Translations under genes and position numbers: made by a program
Notes under the pieces: model-generated
Seen by the model: the letters and a program-made list of their open reading frames with translations, nothing else
The model's database searches: none
What the model was told of the DNA's origin: nothing
In this document: piece by piece, positions 54,341-64,000 of the stretch
How the letters are laid out: each line of letters starts with the position of its first letter
Position numbering within the stretch: the stretch's first letter is position 1
Assembly (NCBI GenBank): GCA_004835665.1
Contig: RBKR01000008.1
Coordinates: 1,240,001 to 1,304,000, forward strand
Direction of reading: 5' to 3'
Length of the DNA: 64,000 nucleotides
Source of the DNA: Phoma sp. XZ068
Taxonomy: Eukaryota > Ascomycota > Dothideomycetes > Pleosporales > Didymellaceae

Positions 54341-56406
54341 GGTGGGTAGGGCTCAGACTCCAAGATGATATGGTATCCTTATACGGTCCTGTAAACGGGA
54401 GCCAAAGTTCACTGGACTGATCGATGTTGCCAATCGCAGTGATGCCGTCGGTCGCGCGGGTAGACTAGTGCCGCGCCAGAGCTGCAGGTTCAACGTGCGG
54501 ATGCGCTCCTTGGATGCGGGGACGCCCAAAAATCGGGTTCTTACGGGAGGAAGCAGTTATGTCCTGCAAATTGCATTCGATCCGAGTTCGAGTGCTGCGT
54601 ATAATTTTCGGATGTGACTCAGGTTGCCTCGCAGTGTTCAGGCCCAACGAGTATTCGTTCAAGCTGAACAGGTATTATGTTGTGCAGTAGATACTGGTCC
54701 CTGCACACTGCAAATGTATCGCTCGCTGTCTGGTCGCGTGTTTGGCGGTCGAAGCAGGCTGTATGGGACGTTCTGAGATTGACTACGAGTTCTGTGAGGG
54801 TGTCAGAGCGCCATTCACATGCAAAGTGAACCTCGACTCACCAGCGCCTGCAAATCGATAACCGTACAGCCAGAGACTTGTCGAACTCGTACTGCGGAAG
54901 GCCTTCACACGAGCTGCTTTCCGGACACATGTGAAATCGAACGATGTCGGGCTATGGCTTCGACATGCAGCGACAAAATGACGTAGCCAATGTGGAGCGA
55001 CCCGTGGGGAGCTTCAGTGCGAACCACGGTTGAGGGGATGTCAGGTCCAGGGTAAACGGAGGGTCGAGGTCGAGGGTTGCTTGTGACAGCTGGAATTTGG
55101 GGGAGCGTGGCTATTTTGAGGGTTGTGGCTGTTGCGCCGAGTATATGGACTGATATGAGCTGGTGGTGTTTCTTGTTGAGCCAAGGATTGCGCTGGGATC
55201 AGATCTCGAACGATCCGCGGACGTCCTTCCTGGCAGGCCCCAGTGAGGTCAATGGGCTAAAGCTGGACCATCAATGCTCGCTCACCGCAACTGCGATATA
55301 TATACACTCAGTGCGACAGCAAAAGGGAACGGTGAGAGCTGTGCGATCCAAACACATTGCGTGCGTGCATTCATCAAATGTTTGCCCTGCATAAGCCAGG
55401 CCTGCGGACCTCAACCTTCACCCCACGACAGCACACAAAGCTACAGTCAGCACACTTCGAATTGACTAGCGCCTGGTTCGCTGGGGTGGAGAACGGCTTG
55501 TGGGTCTGTGGCAATGACTCCAGATCGGTGATTCCTGGAGACTCGAAATGCTGGAGAAAACTCCGTTGAAGATCAGCAAATATGCAGTCGGATGCAGGTC
55601 GGCCTCAACCGGCTCTGCACATGCAGTCTTTGTGGTGTCACTCACGACCCGCGACTCCTTTGCAACTTGCTATCGACACGGCTATCAGCTCCAAAGACAC
55701 GTAATGAGAAGCAGCCGGAGCCAGCGCAGGGCCCCACAGCACGAAACCTAGAATAAAGCCGCACCGCCCAACTTCCACACTAGGGAGCGCCTCGACACCA
55801 GGGAATGTGATTGTGTCAGTTCCATGCTGAAAAGCAAGGCTCTCAATATCGAGATGCGGGTGAAATAGGGTTGTAGCGGTCTGTTACCCGAGCCTCCCAC
55901 ACAACGCATGTCTAGAATGGGGCCAGCCCGCGGCAGTTCCTTCCCGCGGGAGTGGGATGATTTCTGATGGCGAACAACATCCACGTCACCTGCAATGCTT
56001 CATCTGACCACAAGCTTCCGGTTCCCCACAAAAATATGTACGTCTACTCACGCGACACTACTCGAGTGAAGCCGCACCGATATAGCTTCCGGGCGCACCC
56101 CCTCTACTCAAAAGGCTGCATGTCCTCTAAAGGCATGAAAGTGACCACCGTGCTTTGAAACAGCGTAGACAATATCATACCTGTATGCAAATGAGATCAT
56201 GTGGAGGTGAAAGGTAAGTATACTGTTAGGATTGAGCTTACACGTAATCAGTTTGGAGTTTACCCCAGATGCCTGAACGCCAGTAAGAAATTGTTCAATA
56301 CAATCTGCGAACCCATCCTCGAAAGTTCGTAATCGAATGCAACCCGCCAGAGCCAAACGATGGTGAAATGAAATGGAATGAAAACGCCCAACGATGACCA
56401 AAGGAA
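54341..56406. other. 2.07 kb gene-poor region
   Basis: Short frames in all readings (55077-55394, 56108-56422) without domains. The first few hundred bases are the promoter of the repeat-protein gene. No tRNA, repeat or mobile element recognised. Confidence 0.4.
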
Positions 56407-57108
56407 CTACCACGCGGACCACTGCCGTACCAAGTCTTCATTTGCGAACGTCTCATCCGGGACCAACAAATGCTCAACTACTTTCCCGCGCGCATGTTGA
56501 AATTCTGCACTCAGTCGAAGGGGGGTGACAATGTACACACGCTGGACTTCTTCAATCCAGATGCTCTCTGGAACTAACCACGCACCTATGCCTGGACCCG
56601 GGGATACGATCTGCACAGTTCCGCGGTTGGAGAAATTGTGGTTCTGGTTCTCGGTGCTGTGAGCCTCGTTGAACCGGCTGTCCACTGTGTCCTCATGGCT
56701 GTCGTATGGTGGCGGAAGGGCAGAGACTTGCTCCCAGCTTACCGACGACTCGCCCAGCTGTAGGTCTTCTGCTCTCCCCACAAGCCATACGATGCCCTGG
56801 TGCGACAAGGCACGCGGCGACAAGATTCCATGATTCGTATGGCCGCTATCATTGCTATTGGGGCCATCATCGGGTGCACGCTGGTTAGCTGGGGGACCAT
56901 CGTCATCTTCAGAAATGTCCGAATTGATTGCCGTCTCGCTATCGCTCAGCCTTTCGCTTTCATCTCCATCGCCGTGTCCCGCACACCCACATCCACACCC
57001 GCAGCGACAACCACATATAGTCTCGTTCAGTTGAGGTGAGATATGCGGCGACACCATCATGGGTCTGATCTCGCTCATGGACATGATGGATTCGTGACTT
57101 TGATCCAT
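56407..57108 (-). CDS. Hypothetical protein with a (Cys-x)6 run
   Basis: Single frame, 233 residues. Residues 32-42 read CGCRCGCGCGC, six Cys at every second position, a spacing seen in metal-binding loops, followed by GHGDGD and an acidic/Ser-rich stretch (ERLSDSETAINSDISEDDD). The second half is more like a folded domain: GIVWLVGRAEDLQLGESSVSWEQV, GPGIGAWLVPESIWIEEVQRVYIVTPLRLSAEFQHARGKVVEHLLVPDETF. No family recognised. The absence of a signal peptide argues for a cytosolic or nuclear protein. A real gene is likely because of the length and the ordered C-terminus; the exact end may involve an unseen intron. Confidence 0.5.
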   Translation of the reverse strand: MDQSHESIMSMSEIRPMMVSPHISPQLNETICGCRCGCGCGCAGHGDGDESERLSDSETAINSDISEDDDGPPANQRAPDDGPNSNDSGHTNHGILSPRALSHQGIVWLVGRAEDLQLGESSVSWEQVSALPPPYDSHEDTVDSRFNEAHSTENQNHNFSNRGTVQIVSPGPGIGAWLVPESIWIEEVQRVYIVTPLRLSAEFQHARGKVVEHLLVPDETFANEDLVRQWSAW

Positions 57109-58371
57109 CGTTTATGTCTATAGACAATGTGGTCAGTGTTATGTCTCCACGCATGGTCTTCAACTTTCGGTCCAGCAGGGTGAGGATCAGGTCCATTGAC
57201 CTGGTAAGGCTATGAGCGTACCTTCTTGGAGAAAGGTGAGTGTGCACGGAGTATGTTCAAACGCTAATGGCGCGGTGGTCCGTCGGGGTTACTCTTGCCA
57301 AGGTGATAGTCTGTCACCTGTTCAAAAGGGTTGGAGAGCCAATGCAATATCAATGCCGCTGGGAAGGTGGACCGCTAAATGTACAGGATGATGTTACAAG
57401 GTAAGGGAGGTTGGTTAAAGAGGTAGGAATTTCTTGTCATGACTATTAACACAGCTTTATGTTTCGTGAAAGGAGGGGTACGGTGCAACTCAGCATACGT
57501 ACAGAGTCCTGTGACCGTGACCCTGAATGGAAAGGGAGGACAGCTCACATTTTGCCCTGTAGAGCTGCAGAGCCGCATCCCATTCGCCAATGGATCTTAA
57601 TTGAAGCGCCATTGGCCGCAAAGCGTCGAGTCACACCATCTTTTGTGCTAACGAGGCCATCGTCATCTCTGCCTCAGGATATGTATGGCCGATCATGGAA
57701 CCTTATAGCGACCGGCGACGGCGTCAGAATACACGCGCTGAACCACGTGTATCCGCCAAAAGCAAATCATGTACAGCCGTTACAAGCCGTTGTCACGACC
57801 CCTGGCCCTCAGCTATCTTAACTCACGTTGAGCGGAATGTCAAATGTTTCCGTCAAGGCGCAACCTAATTGGAGGCGACCCGACCCATCCCACGAGCCGT
57901 CCATTCAGCCTTATGACGTGCTCGCGCCTATCTTTCCCCACATCAACAAACAACATCACATCTGAACATTCGGAAGCCCCCGCACCGCAGATTGCAGCGT
58001 GAATAGCTCAAACCGGGTCACCGGTGGTCATGTTATTTCTATATGGAGTAGGCAAGGAGATCGTTCCGGTCAGAGTTTCCACACAACCGACATGCATCCT
58101 TATGCAGGACCGACTGCTTACGGCAAGCTATCGCTTACGCCTCGGCTGCGCGATTGGACATTTCACTCCATGTGATTAAATTCCATGCAGGACCCTGCGA
58201 ACATCGCGTTCGCCGTCACGGATATTTACCAAAGTGACTGTAGCTGCCTCCATGTCCACCTGACATGCGGCAGTTTGATCGGCAGGTAAGGTAGCAATGA
58301 GCAGATTTGTGACAACGAAGAACGGGCAAAACTGCCTATGGGTATCTCTACGCTAGTATCTGCCGACCAAA
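57109..58371. other. 1.26 kb gene-poor region
   Basis: One 120-codon frame at 57459-57821 (plus) lacks recognisable features. The part next to 57109 is the upstream region of the CGC-repeat gene; the rest is the 3' side of the coiled-coil gene. Nothing else supported. Confidence 0.4.
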
Positions 58372-59613
58372 CTACAACTCATCAAACTTACGCAGCAGCC
58401 CGTCGTCCATTTCAGTGTCATGAGACGGTTTAGCGGGTGGCGTCTGTACCCGAACGGTTGGAACTGACGTTGCTAGCTGCAGGATGTCGTCCTTTGCCAT
58501 CTTCGGTATTGGAGCTTCCCTAATCCTGGCCTCTACGCTAGAGTCGAGTGTAGGCTTCGGGTTCATCTCCACGTGAGTGGGTCTGAGGTGGTGGAGGATC
58601 ACCAGTAAGAAAATGAGCGAGACGATGGAGACTACTATACCTCCGAAATACTGCCACCAGCCTGCAGACAGTGTTAGCACATGCGAGTTAATGTAGAGAA
58701 CATGTGGAGACATACGGTTCGTGCTAGCCTCCCACTGGGCCTCACTCCTTGCTCTCCTATCCACCCTCTCCTTCGCCTCTTCCAATCTTGCCGTCAAAGC
58801 GTCTGCTTTATCCTTGCCGTCCTTAATCCTCTTCTCCAACACAGCAACCTGCTTCTGCTGCTCGTCGAAGTTGTCCGAATTCTCAAACTGGCCCTCTACA
58901 TCATCGAGCAGGTCTTGTGTATCGGCCTCGAAGTTTCCGTGGAGTTCTTTCGTAAGACCGGACAGCTCTTGCAGCGTGCCGATTGTTTGGCGTAGGGTAG
59001 ACACTTTTTCGAGAATGGAGTAGTAGGTGTCGTCTAGTCGGCGTGAGGTTTTGAGAGATTGGTCTGAGAGGGTCTGGAGGGCAGTGCGAAGGTCTCTGGG
59101 TTCTGATGTTAGTACTTGCAGGCCACAATCTGGCGTGATGTGACGTGATGTATACCTTTCCCTGGTTTCAACCCGCTTGGCTTCTCGCTCGATATCTTCT
59201 TGGCGGAGTGATCGCGGCGGCGGTATTGTGAGTCCTGCATTGTCGCCTGTCGTTTGCTGCTCGCCGTTCTCTGCTCTCGGTGGGCTTCGTCGACGATGGC
59301 GGCTGCGACTGCGACTGCGGCTCGGCGAGTTCTCCTTGCTGCCTCGCGCCTGCTTCAACAAATCCCCAAAGCTCGTCGGAGGTTGCAGCGCAGACTGTAC
59401 GACCTCCTTCGCATGGTGGCGCGTGGAGCTGCGGCGGCGGTGATCGTCGTCATGGTGGTGGTGTCGGCGTGACGACTTGTGCTTGTGTAGATGCGGTCTC
59501 CTGCTGCTGGAGTCTGGATCGGAGCTTACGCGGATTGATGGTCGGGAATCGCGATCGTAGAAGTTAGGACGCAGAGGCCGGGCATAGCCCTGGTGCAGGT
59601 AGAGATTGTCCAT
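58372..59613 (-). CDS. Coiled-coil protein with one C-terminal membrane helix, function unknown
   Basis: Three exons (minus): 59613-59156, 59095-58716, 58661-58372; introns 59096-59155 (60 bp) and 58662-58715 (54 bp), both in frame and stop-free; 375 residues. The N-terminal third is Arg/His/Ser-rich (HKHKSSRRHHHHDDDHRRR, SRSRSRSRHRRR), resembling SR-type nuclear proteins. A coiled coil follows (about residues 145-285: DLRTALQTLSDQSLKTSRRLDDTYYSIL ... QKQVAVLEKRIKDGKDKADALTARLEEAKERVDRRA), then the membrane helix YFGGIVVSIVSLIFLLVILHHL and a 70-residue tail. Splicing gives VETRERDLRTAL and ASTNRWWQYFGG, each a smoother helix than the unspliced reading. Basic N-terminus plus coiled coil plus tail anchor would suit a nuclear-envelope or ER protein, but this is only inference. 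Confidence 0.75.
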   Translation of the reverse strand: MDNLYLHQGYARPLRPNFYDRDSRPSIRVSSDPDSSSRRPHLHKHKSSRRHHHHDDDHRRRSSTRHHAKEVVQSALQPPTSFGDLLKQARGSKENSPSRSRSRSRHRRRSPPRAENGEQQTTGDNAGLTIPPPRSLRQEDIEREAKRVETRERYTSRHITPDCGLQVLTSEPRDLRTALQTLSDQSLKTSRRLDDTYYSILEKVSTLRQTIGTLQELSGLTKELHGNFEADTQDLLDDVEGQFENSDNFDEQQKQVAVLEKRIKDGKDKADALTARLEEAKERVDRRARSEAQWEASTNRMSPHVLYINSHVLTLSAGWWQYFGGIVVSIVSLIFLLVILHHLRPTHVEMNPKPTLDSSVEARIREAPIPKMAKDDILQLATSVPTVRVQTPPAKPSHDTEMDDGLLRKFDEL

Positions 59614-60069
59614 GTGGACATGGTGGTGGTGAGGGCTAGCTAGTGAGCACGAAGGGTGCTGGGTACAGGAGCCGCGGCTGTCGTCACTTGTCCTGAGCTT
59701 GCGCTAAGCGAGTGCTGTTGAGGTGGCATCTGAACATCAACCGTTATACAAGCCAGCACTATACAAATTCGTCTTCTAGTATGTGCACGTATATGAAAAG
59801 TACACTGATCAAAGTGGAACAACCGTTGTATGCTTGGATCATGAGCACAACATGACGCTGTAAGCCAGCGTGCATTCGCCAACATTAAATCCCCTTGAAT
59901 CTGCCCGTAACGCCGTAAACTATGCATGCATCGTGTGCCCGCTCTCGAGAGCAGTGGCTCTGGTATCCGAATGTCTCCACTCTTCCTGCCTTTCCGTGCT
60001 GACTGCCGTTCTTCCTGGACTTCAAAACGGCAGGAAGGCGCGCCGCTCCCTGGGTTCGTCCATGTTCCT
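59614..60069. other. Intergenic region between the coiled-coil gene and CGR1
   Basis: 456 bp; promoter of the coiled-coil gene and CGR1 3' flank, both on the minus strand. No gene recognised. Confidence 0.4.
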
Positions 60070-60485
60070 TTACGACTTCAACATGGCATTGCGCTTCTCC
60101 CTCCTCTTCAGGCGCTCGACGCGCTTCTTGTGCATCTTCTCTTCCATCTTCTGGAAACGCTCCTTCTCCTCCTTGGCTGCGCGCTTTTCACGGATTCTGT
60201 CAACCTGTCGCTGCTTCGCTGCTGCCTTCTCATCCTTCAGCTCCTTCTCCTTGGCCTTGACTGCGGCGAGCGCTTTCCTCTCAGCTGTGCGCTTCTCGAA
60301 AGGTGTCTGGTTTGCGCGGGGTCTGAATGCGCTCTTGTTGTCATGCCACTGCTTGCCTGAATGTGCGATTAGTCCTTTGAATTCTTCACAGCCCACGCAA
60401 GGTGAGGCATACCGTTCTTCTTCATTCCCTTGACGGCAGGCGCGACTGGCGCAGCGGGCGCCTCTGTTACTGCTGCTTCAGACAT
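60070..60485 (-). CDS. CGR1: Cgr1 family rRNA-processing protein
   Basis: Minus-strand exons 60485-60413 and 60356-60070; intron 60357-60412 (GTATGC...TTCAG); 119 residues. A short Ala/Pro-rich start (MSEAAVTEAPAAPVAPAVKGMKKNG) is followed by KQWHDNKSAFRPRANQTPFEKRTAERKALAAVKAKEKELKDEK and a long Lys/Arg/Glu helix ending KKRVERLKRREKRNAML. This is the whole Cgr1 family: a nucleolar protein needed for 60S subunit biogenesis and pre-rRNA processing. The intron splits a Gly codon, producing MKKNGKQWHD. A TATCGATAGG element lies 93-104 bp upstream of the start. Confidence 0.95.
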
Positions 60486-61202
60486 GTTGGTATTGGTATT
60501 GGTGGTGTTGCACTCAAGTTTACGGCCCCCAAGTCTCGAACGCGGCCCCAGCGAAAATAATCTGAGGCTTGAGCCGTTATCGATAGGAAAGCGTCCTAGT
60601 GAAGCGCCAGTCTTCTTCGAGCTCGCTCCGTCTTGGTGGGGCAACCAATGGATCCACGGTCGAATTTGACAGGGTGCCCAAAGATCAGATAACTTTTATC
60701 AGATCCTGCGGGAGCGATGCTAGGAATTTGGATGAGCCATTTGCTCATCAACAATCTAGTCCTTCACACTGCATATCCCAGCTTTCCACGCGCTTTGCGC
60801 CATTTCCGCTCTTTGCTGCTTGTCGTACCCATGCAGGGTTCTTACAAGACTAATTGAAAATTTCGTCACGCCTTTGCACATTTGCACGATATTGGGCCCC
60901 GATTGCCCTTCGTGCATTCACCACCACCCCGTTACAGTACCCACGCCGCGGCCCGCTGCATATTTGAGGCCTTAGCCACCTTGTGCTACGTCGTGCCCAC
61001 GATTCCTTCTCCACTCACAAAATCACATAATACCGTCCCGGCGCCCATGGGACCGACAGCGTGAGCAGCCGCCTCTCGCCCTCCTCACCGCCTGCGATCG
61101 CTGCTCTGTACACTGTGCCATGCCCTCTGCATCGTGACACATCTTTGACCACGACATCCTTGTACATACACATACACACGAATCGAAACAACCAGCATAT
61201 CT
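60486..61202. other. Divergent promoter region of CGR1 and the ornithine carrier
   Basis: 717 bp between start codons on opposite strands. Contains the TATCGATAGG element on the CGR1 side and an A/C-rich leader (CATACACATACACACG-like) on the carrier side. No gene recognised. Confidence 0.45.
60578..60588. promoter_or_regulatory. TTATCGATAGG element upstream of CGR1
   Basis: TTATCGATAGG lies about 95 bp before the CGR1 start codon and shares ten bases (TATCGATAGG) with the palindrome upstream of SSB1. A shared regulator of translation/ribosome genes is an inference. Confidence 0.4.
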
Positions 61203-62289
61203 ATGGACCTACATGAAAGTCCGGTGTCGGTGGTGGGGGCAAGAGGTGGATTGAGCAAACCAGTCATGGCCGAAGAAAACCGGCCCACAGCCACCACGAA
61301 CGCCAGTGGGCAAGGGGAGGAAGCCCTCAAAGACATTGTGTGCGGATCAGTCGCTGGTATTGTGGGCAAATACATCGAATACCCGTTCGACACAGTCAAG
61401 GTCCGCCTGCAGTCACAGCCAGCCGCATTACCGTTAAGGTACCAAGGGCCTCTGGACTGTTTCAAGAAGTCGCTACAGCAGGATGGATTTCTCGGCATAT
61501 ACAGAGGCATAAGCGCACCTTTGGTGGGTGCTGCTGTTGAGACGAGCACCTTGTTCTTCAGCGTAAGGTTTCCCACTTCCTGAGCGCTTCAATCGCACTC
61601 AACTAACCGCCAAATAGTATCGTGTTACTGGAGACGTCCTAAAATCTTCTGGGTTCTACCCAGAGCTGAAGAAAAATCCCAATAAAGACCTCCCCTATAC
61701 GGCGATGCTCGGATGTGGTATGGTTGCAGGAGCCATTACCTCAATCTTCCTTACGCCGATCGAGCTTGTCAAATGCATGGTCCAGGTACCTGGGGAGACG
61801 TCCAGCGGCATTGCTGCTCGTCCGACCGTCCTGAGCAGCATCATCTCGGTGTACCGCCACCAAGGCATTCTTGGATACTGGCATGGTCAACTTGGAACCT
61901 TCATTCGCGAAACCGGTGGCGGCGCAGCATGGTTCGGTGGCTACGAAGGCATGAAAATTATCTTCAAGAAGGTGAACAAATCCTCTAGCGAAGACCTACC
62001 CATCTGGCAGCGCATGGCCGCTGGGTCTATCGCTGGTGCGTCGTACAACTTTGCATTCTACCCTGCAGATACCATCAAGTCACGCATGCAGACAGAAGAT
62101 GTAGGCAAGTTGACCGGCGGTCGGTCCACATTCGGCGCGGTTGGCAAAGCGCTGTGGAGGGATCATGGGATCAAGGGCATGTACCGTGGATGCGGCATCA
62201 CAGTGGCACGGTCTATACCCAGTTCTGCCTTCATTTTCACAGTCTATGAGGAGTTGAAAAAGCATTGGCCAGAGAGGCGGATTGACTGA
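61203..62289 (+). CDS. ARG11: Mitochondrial ornithine/amino-acid carrier, Arg-13/Ort1 type
   Basis: Exons 61203-61562 and 61618-62289; intron 61563-61617 (GTAAGG...AATAG); 343 residues. Three mitochondrial-carrier repeats are visible through their PX(D/E)xx(K/R) signatures: YPFDTVKVRLQ, TPIELVKCMVQ, and YPADTIKSRMQ. ALKDIVCGSVAGIVGKYIEYPFDTVK at the first helix and ETGGGAAWFGGYEGMK are characteristic of the N. crassa arg-13/yeast Ort1 (ARG11) group, which exports ornithine from mitochondria for arginine synthesis. The start at 61203 gives an N-terminal extension; a second ATG at 61266 (MAEENRPTATT) is also possible. The symbol follows yeast; in filamentous fungi it is called arg-13. Confidence 0.92.
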
Positions 62290-62826
62290 GATACCTCGCA
62301 GTATCATCATGCGCGAAGACAGTTATTGATTGTTGCAATATACCCTATAGAAGCATTGGGTAGCATATGGCGTTGGTTAGAGTTTACAAAAGCATATTAT
62401 GAAGCGAAACGATGTAGGTACCACACAGTATAGGACACACTCCATCATCAGACACTGAGTACAACATCTTGCACTGAGCCTCCTTCATGCACGAGCATGT
62501 GAAGATGCACCAGAATCTCACATGCCAACCACCCTTGTCACTTTAGCGCGATCTGGGGCACCGGCCAATGTGGGGATGCTTCCGCCCATAATGTGACGCT
62601 ATGCCGAGGCCAAATGGCCGTCGACCGCACCCAGCTCGATAGCCGGTTGTTTCGCGCGAGCTTGCGACTCGATCCAATGTACCACACTCCACACCTTCAC
62701 AGCTCCTTCATCCCCGTTCCTTTTGCCCCCGACTTTGTTGTTCTTACGAGTTGTGCCTGCTGAAGTTGGAGCTGTGCGTCATTTGCGCCTACCGAGGCAA
62801 AGGAAACTGGTCTCTGAGAACGAGAC
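62290..62826. other. Intergenic region between the carrier and the PXMP4-like gene
   Basis: 537 bp; no gene recognised. A T/C-rich stretch at 62690-62760 precedes the PXMP4-like start. Confidence 0.4.
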
Positions 62827-63730
62827 ATGGACAGACTACACGCGCTCGAGGTATGGAAGCACAATGACGGAGCCCTCAAGAAGTACTGCTGATATTGCAT
62901 AGTCTGCGCTCGAGAAGATTGTCCTTGACCCAAAGTACCATGACATCCTCACACTGGTAAAAGGTGTACGGAATGGCATCGTCTACGGCGCCAAAGTGCG
63001 CTTCCCGCACGCACTTGTGTATGTATTCTCACCACCTTATGAGGTACAAATGCTAATCAGGCCTCAGTATGATCTTCCTCTTCCGCTCCGGATCGTACGT
63101 CACCCACCCCCACCGATCTTGTACATCCCCTCTCTCAGAGCCGGCTCCTAACAGATAACAGATTGCGTTCAAAATGCATGCTTGTCTACAAGGCTACACG
63201 GCAACACGCCCGCAACCTCGGCTTCTTCGCCCTCGTCTACAAAACGACCATGGTCTTCCTCCGACACACCTCCCCCACTGGTAAAGAGCGACACTACGAC
63301 TCCTTCCTTGCTGGGCTGCTCGGCGGCTACACCGTGTTCGGCCGCACAATCCACAACTCTGTTTCTCAGCAGATCGTTATATACGTGTTTGCGCGTGTGT
63401 GCTTAGCGCTGGCGAAGCTCGCTGTGCAGCCAAAGCATGTCGCTGGGACACCGGGTGGTGGAGGCGGCTGGGAGCTGTTTGGAGATGGTGAGATGAGGAG
63501 GAGCTTGGTCAGGAATGGATGGCCAGCTTTTGCGAGTGTCAGCTGGGCGATGGTAATGTACCTGTTTAGGTGGCATCCAGAGACTGTTCAGAGCAGTTTG
63601 AGGAGCAGTATGAGTTACATGTGGGTACACCCAGAAATTGAGCTATTGGGGTTTTTGCTGACAGAAGTGCAGTTACGTACAGTCGGATCACTGGGACTCG
63701 TTACGGACACTGGTTTGGCACAACAAATGA
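62827..63730 (+). CDS. PXMP4/PMP24-type peroxisomal membrane protein (Tim17/22/23 fold)
   Basis: Five exons: 62827-62850 (24 nt), 62903-63018, 63068-63094 (27 nt), 63162-63620, 63673-63730; introns 62851-62902, 63019-63067, 63095-63161, 63621-63672. The product is 227 residues: MDRLHALESALEKIVLDPKYHDILTLVKGVRNGIVYGAKVRFPHALVMIFLFRSGSLRSK, then helices ARNLGFFALVYKTTMVFLRH, FLAGLLGGYTVFGRTIHNSVSQQIVIYVFARV, and the tail SSMSYIYVQSDHWDSLRTLVWHNK. This is the PXMP4 pattern. The 3' exon was chosen because the SDHWDS...WHNK ending is typical of the family; reading through instead gives an unrelated tail ending at 63792. The function of the family is unknown beyond peroxisomal location. Confidence 0.85.
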
Positions 63731-64000
63731 GCGGGAGAAAAGGGCCGCAGGACGTCTGGAGAGATAACTCCAGATGCCCAAATGCGCGCTAAGTACGTGA
63801 GCGAGACGCATAAGAGCGTTTGCTGCCTTAGGCATCAGATCTGCCCAAAGCTTGTAACACTTGTATCCTGCGTGGGTGCAGTACTTAGTGCAAGCGATCG
63901 TTTCTACAATCTTGAGGCAGAGGAAGTCACACACCAAGGGCATGTGGCAAGAGATGCTACGACTGTCCAGCATCAACTACAATTTTGTAACTACAAAAAA
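63731..64000. other. 3' flank at the window end
   Basis: 270 bp after the PXMP4-like stop, no gene recognised; the window ends in an A-rich stretch. Confidence 0.4.

Noticed and set aside
53835..54368. Plus-strand frame with repeated GSGANLR units
   Set aside because: Exact antisense image of the 15-residue repeat array of the minus-strand gene; the sense protein has a start, a long non-repeat part and a folded C-terminus.
63621..63792. Unspliced 3' end of the PXMP4-like gene
   Set aside because: Gives an unrelated tail; splicing 63621-63672 restores the family ending SDHWDS...WHNK.
1..64000. CRISPR arrays, transposons, viral genes, biosynthetic cluster
   Set aside because: None seen: no regularly spaced repeats other than the SSB1 intron array and the coding repeat, no transposase/reverse transcriptase/integrase motifs, and no backbone biosynthetic enzymes.

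Overview
This is a gene-dense stretch of a filamentous ascomycete (Pezizomycotina) chromosome. The signs are short spliceosomal introns (mostly 46-60 bp) with GT-AG ends and CTAAC/CTGAC-like branch points close to the acceptor, a tRNA-Asp with a small intron, and typically Pezizomycotina genes: a TamA/Dal81-type zinc cluster factor, PalC, a TOS1-like wall protein, a GH128 glucanase and a fungal rhodopsin-fold membrane protein. Class Dothideomycetes is a guess from protein flavour only. I see no transposon, virus, CRISPR array, biosynthetic cluster or obviously foreign segment. Almost all supported genes are conserved housekeeping or cell-biology genes, and I did not find a convincing undescribed multi-gene system. 

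Layout. 1-8.8 kb: NPL4 (5' end cut by the window), RFC2, a small intracellular calycin-like protein, a secreted Ser/Thr-rich probable GPI protein, a doubtful one-helix protein, and CKS1. 8.8-11.85 kb: a gene-poor stretch leading into the TamA/Dal81 factor (11.85-14.2 kb). 14.8-20.5 kb: a pepsin-fold membrane protein without recognisable catalytic Asp motifs, a 3.1 kb gene-poor stretch, and a secreted GH128 enzyme. 21.7-33.8 kb: VTA1 head-to-head with a PDI, VPS33, the Hsp70 SSB1, a UBE2W-like E2, and PEX13. 34.7-45.3 kb: a TOS1-like gene with an in-frame stop, RPS13, the Dpy-30 COMPASS subunit SDC1, a small Cys-containing protein, a complex I subunit, PalC, and an APC amino-acid permease. 45.7-54.3 kb: tRNA-Asp, the FAN1 nuclease, a rhodopsin-fold membrane protein, and a protein carrying a 15-residue tandem repeat. 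56.4-63.7 kb: a CGC-repeat unknown, a coiled-coil membrane protein, CGR1, the mitochondrial ornithine carrier, and a PXMP4-type peroxisomal membrane protein. 

Themes. Several genes touch the endosome/ESCRT/HOPS system (VTA1, VPS33, PalC), the peroxisome (PEX13, PXMP4), protein quality control (NPL4, SSB1, PDI, UBE2W-like E2) and genome maintenance (RFC2, FAN1). They are not arranged as a co-regulated cluster. Gene models were built by hand from splice signals, reading-frame phase and family similarity recalled from memory; no alignment was run. The observations most worth checking are the in-frame TAG in the TOS1-like gene, a non-AG acceptor required in SSB1, a four-copy ~52 bp repeat inside an SSB1 intron, 11-12 nt microexons in SSB1 and the E2, eight stop-free 3n introns, a pepsin-like protein that looks catalytically dead, and a TATCGATAGG motif shared by the SSB1 and CGR1 upstream regions.
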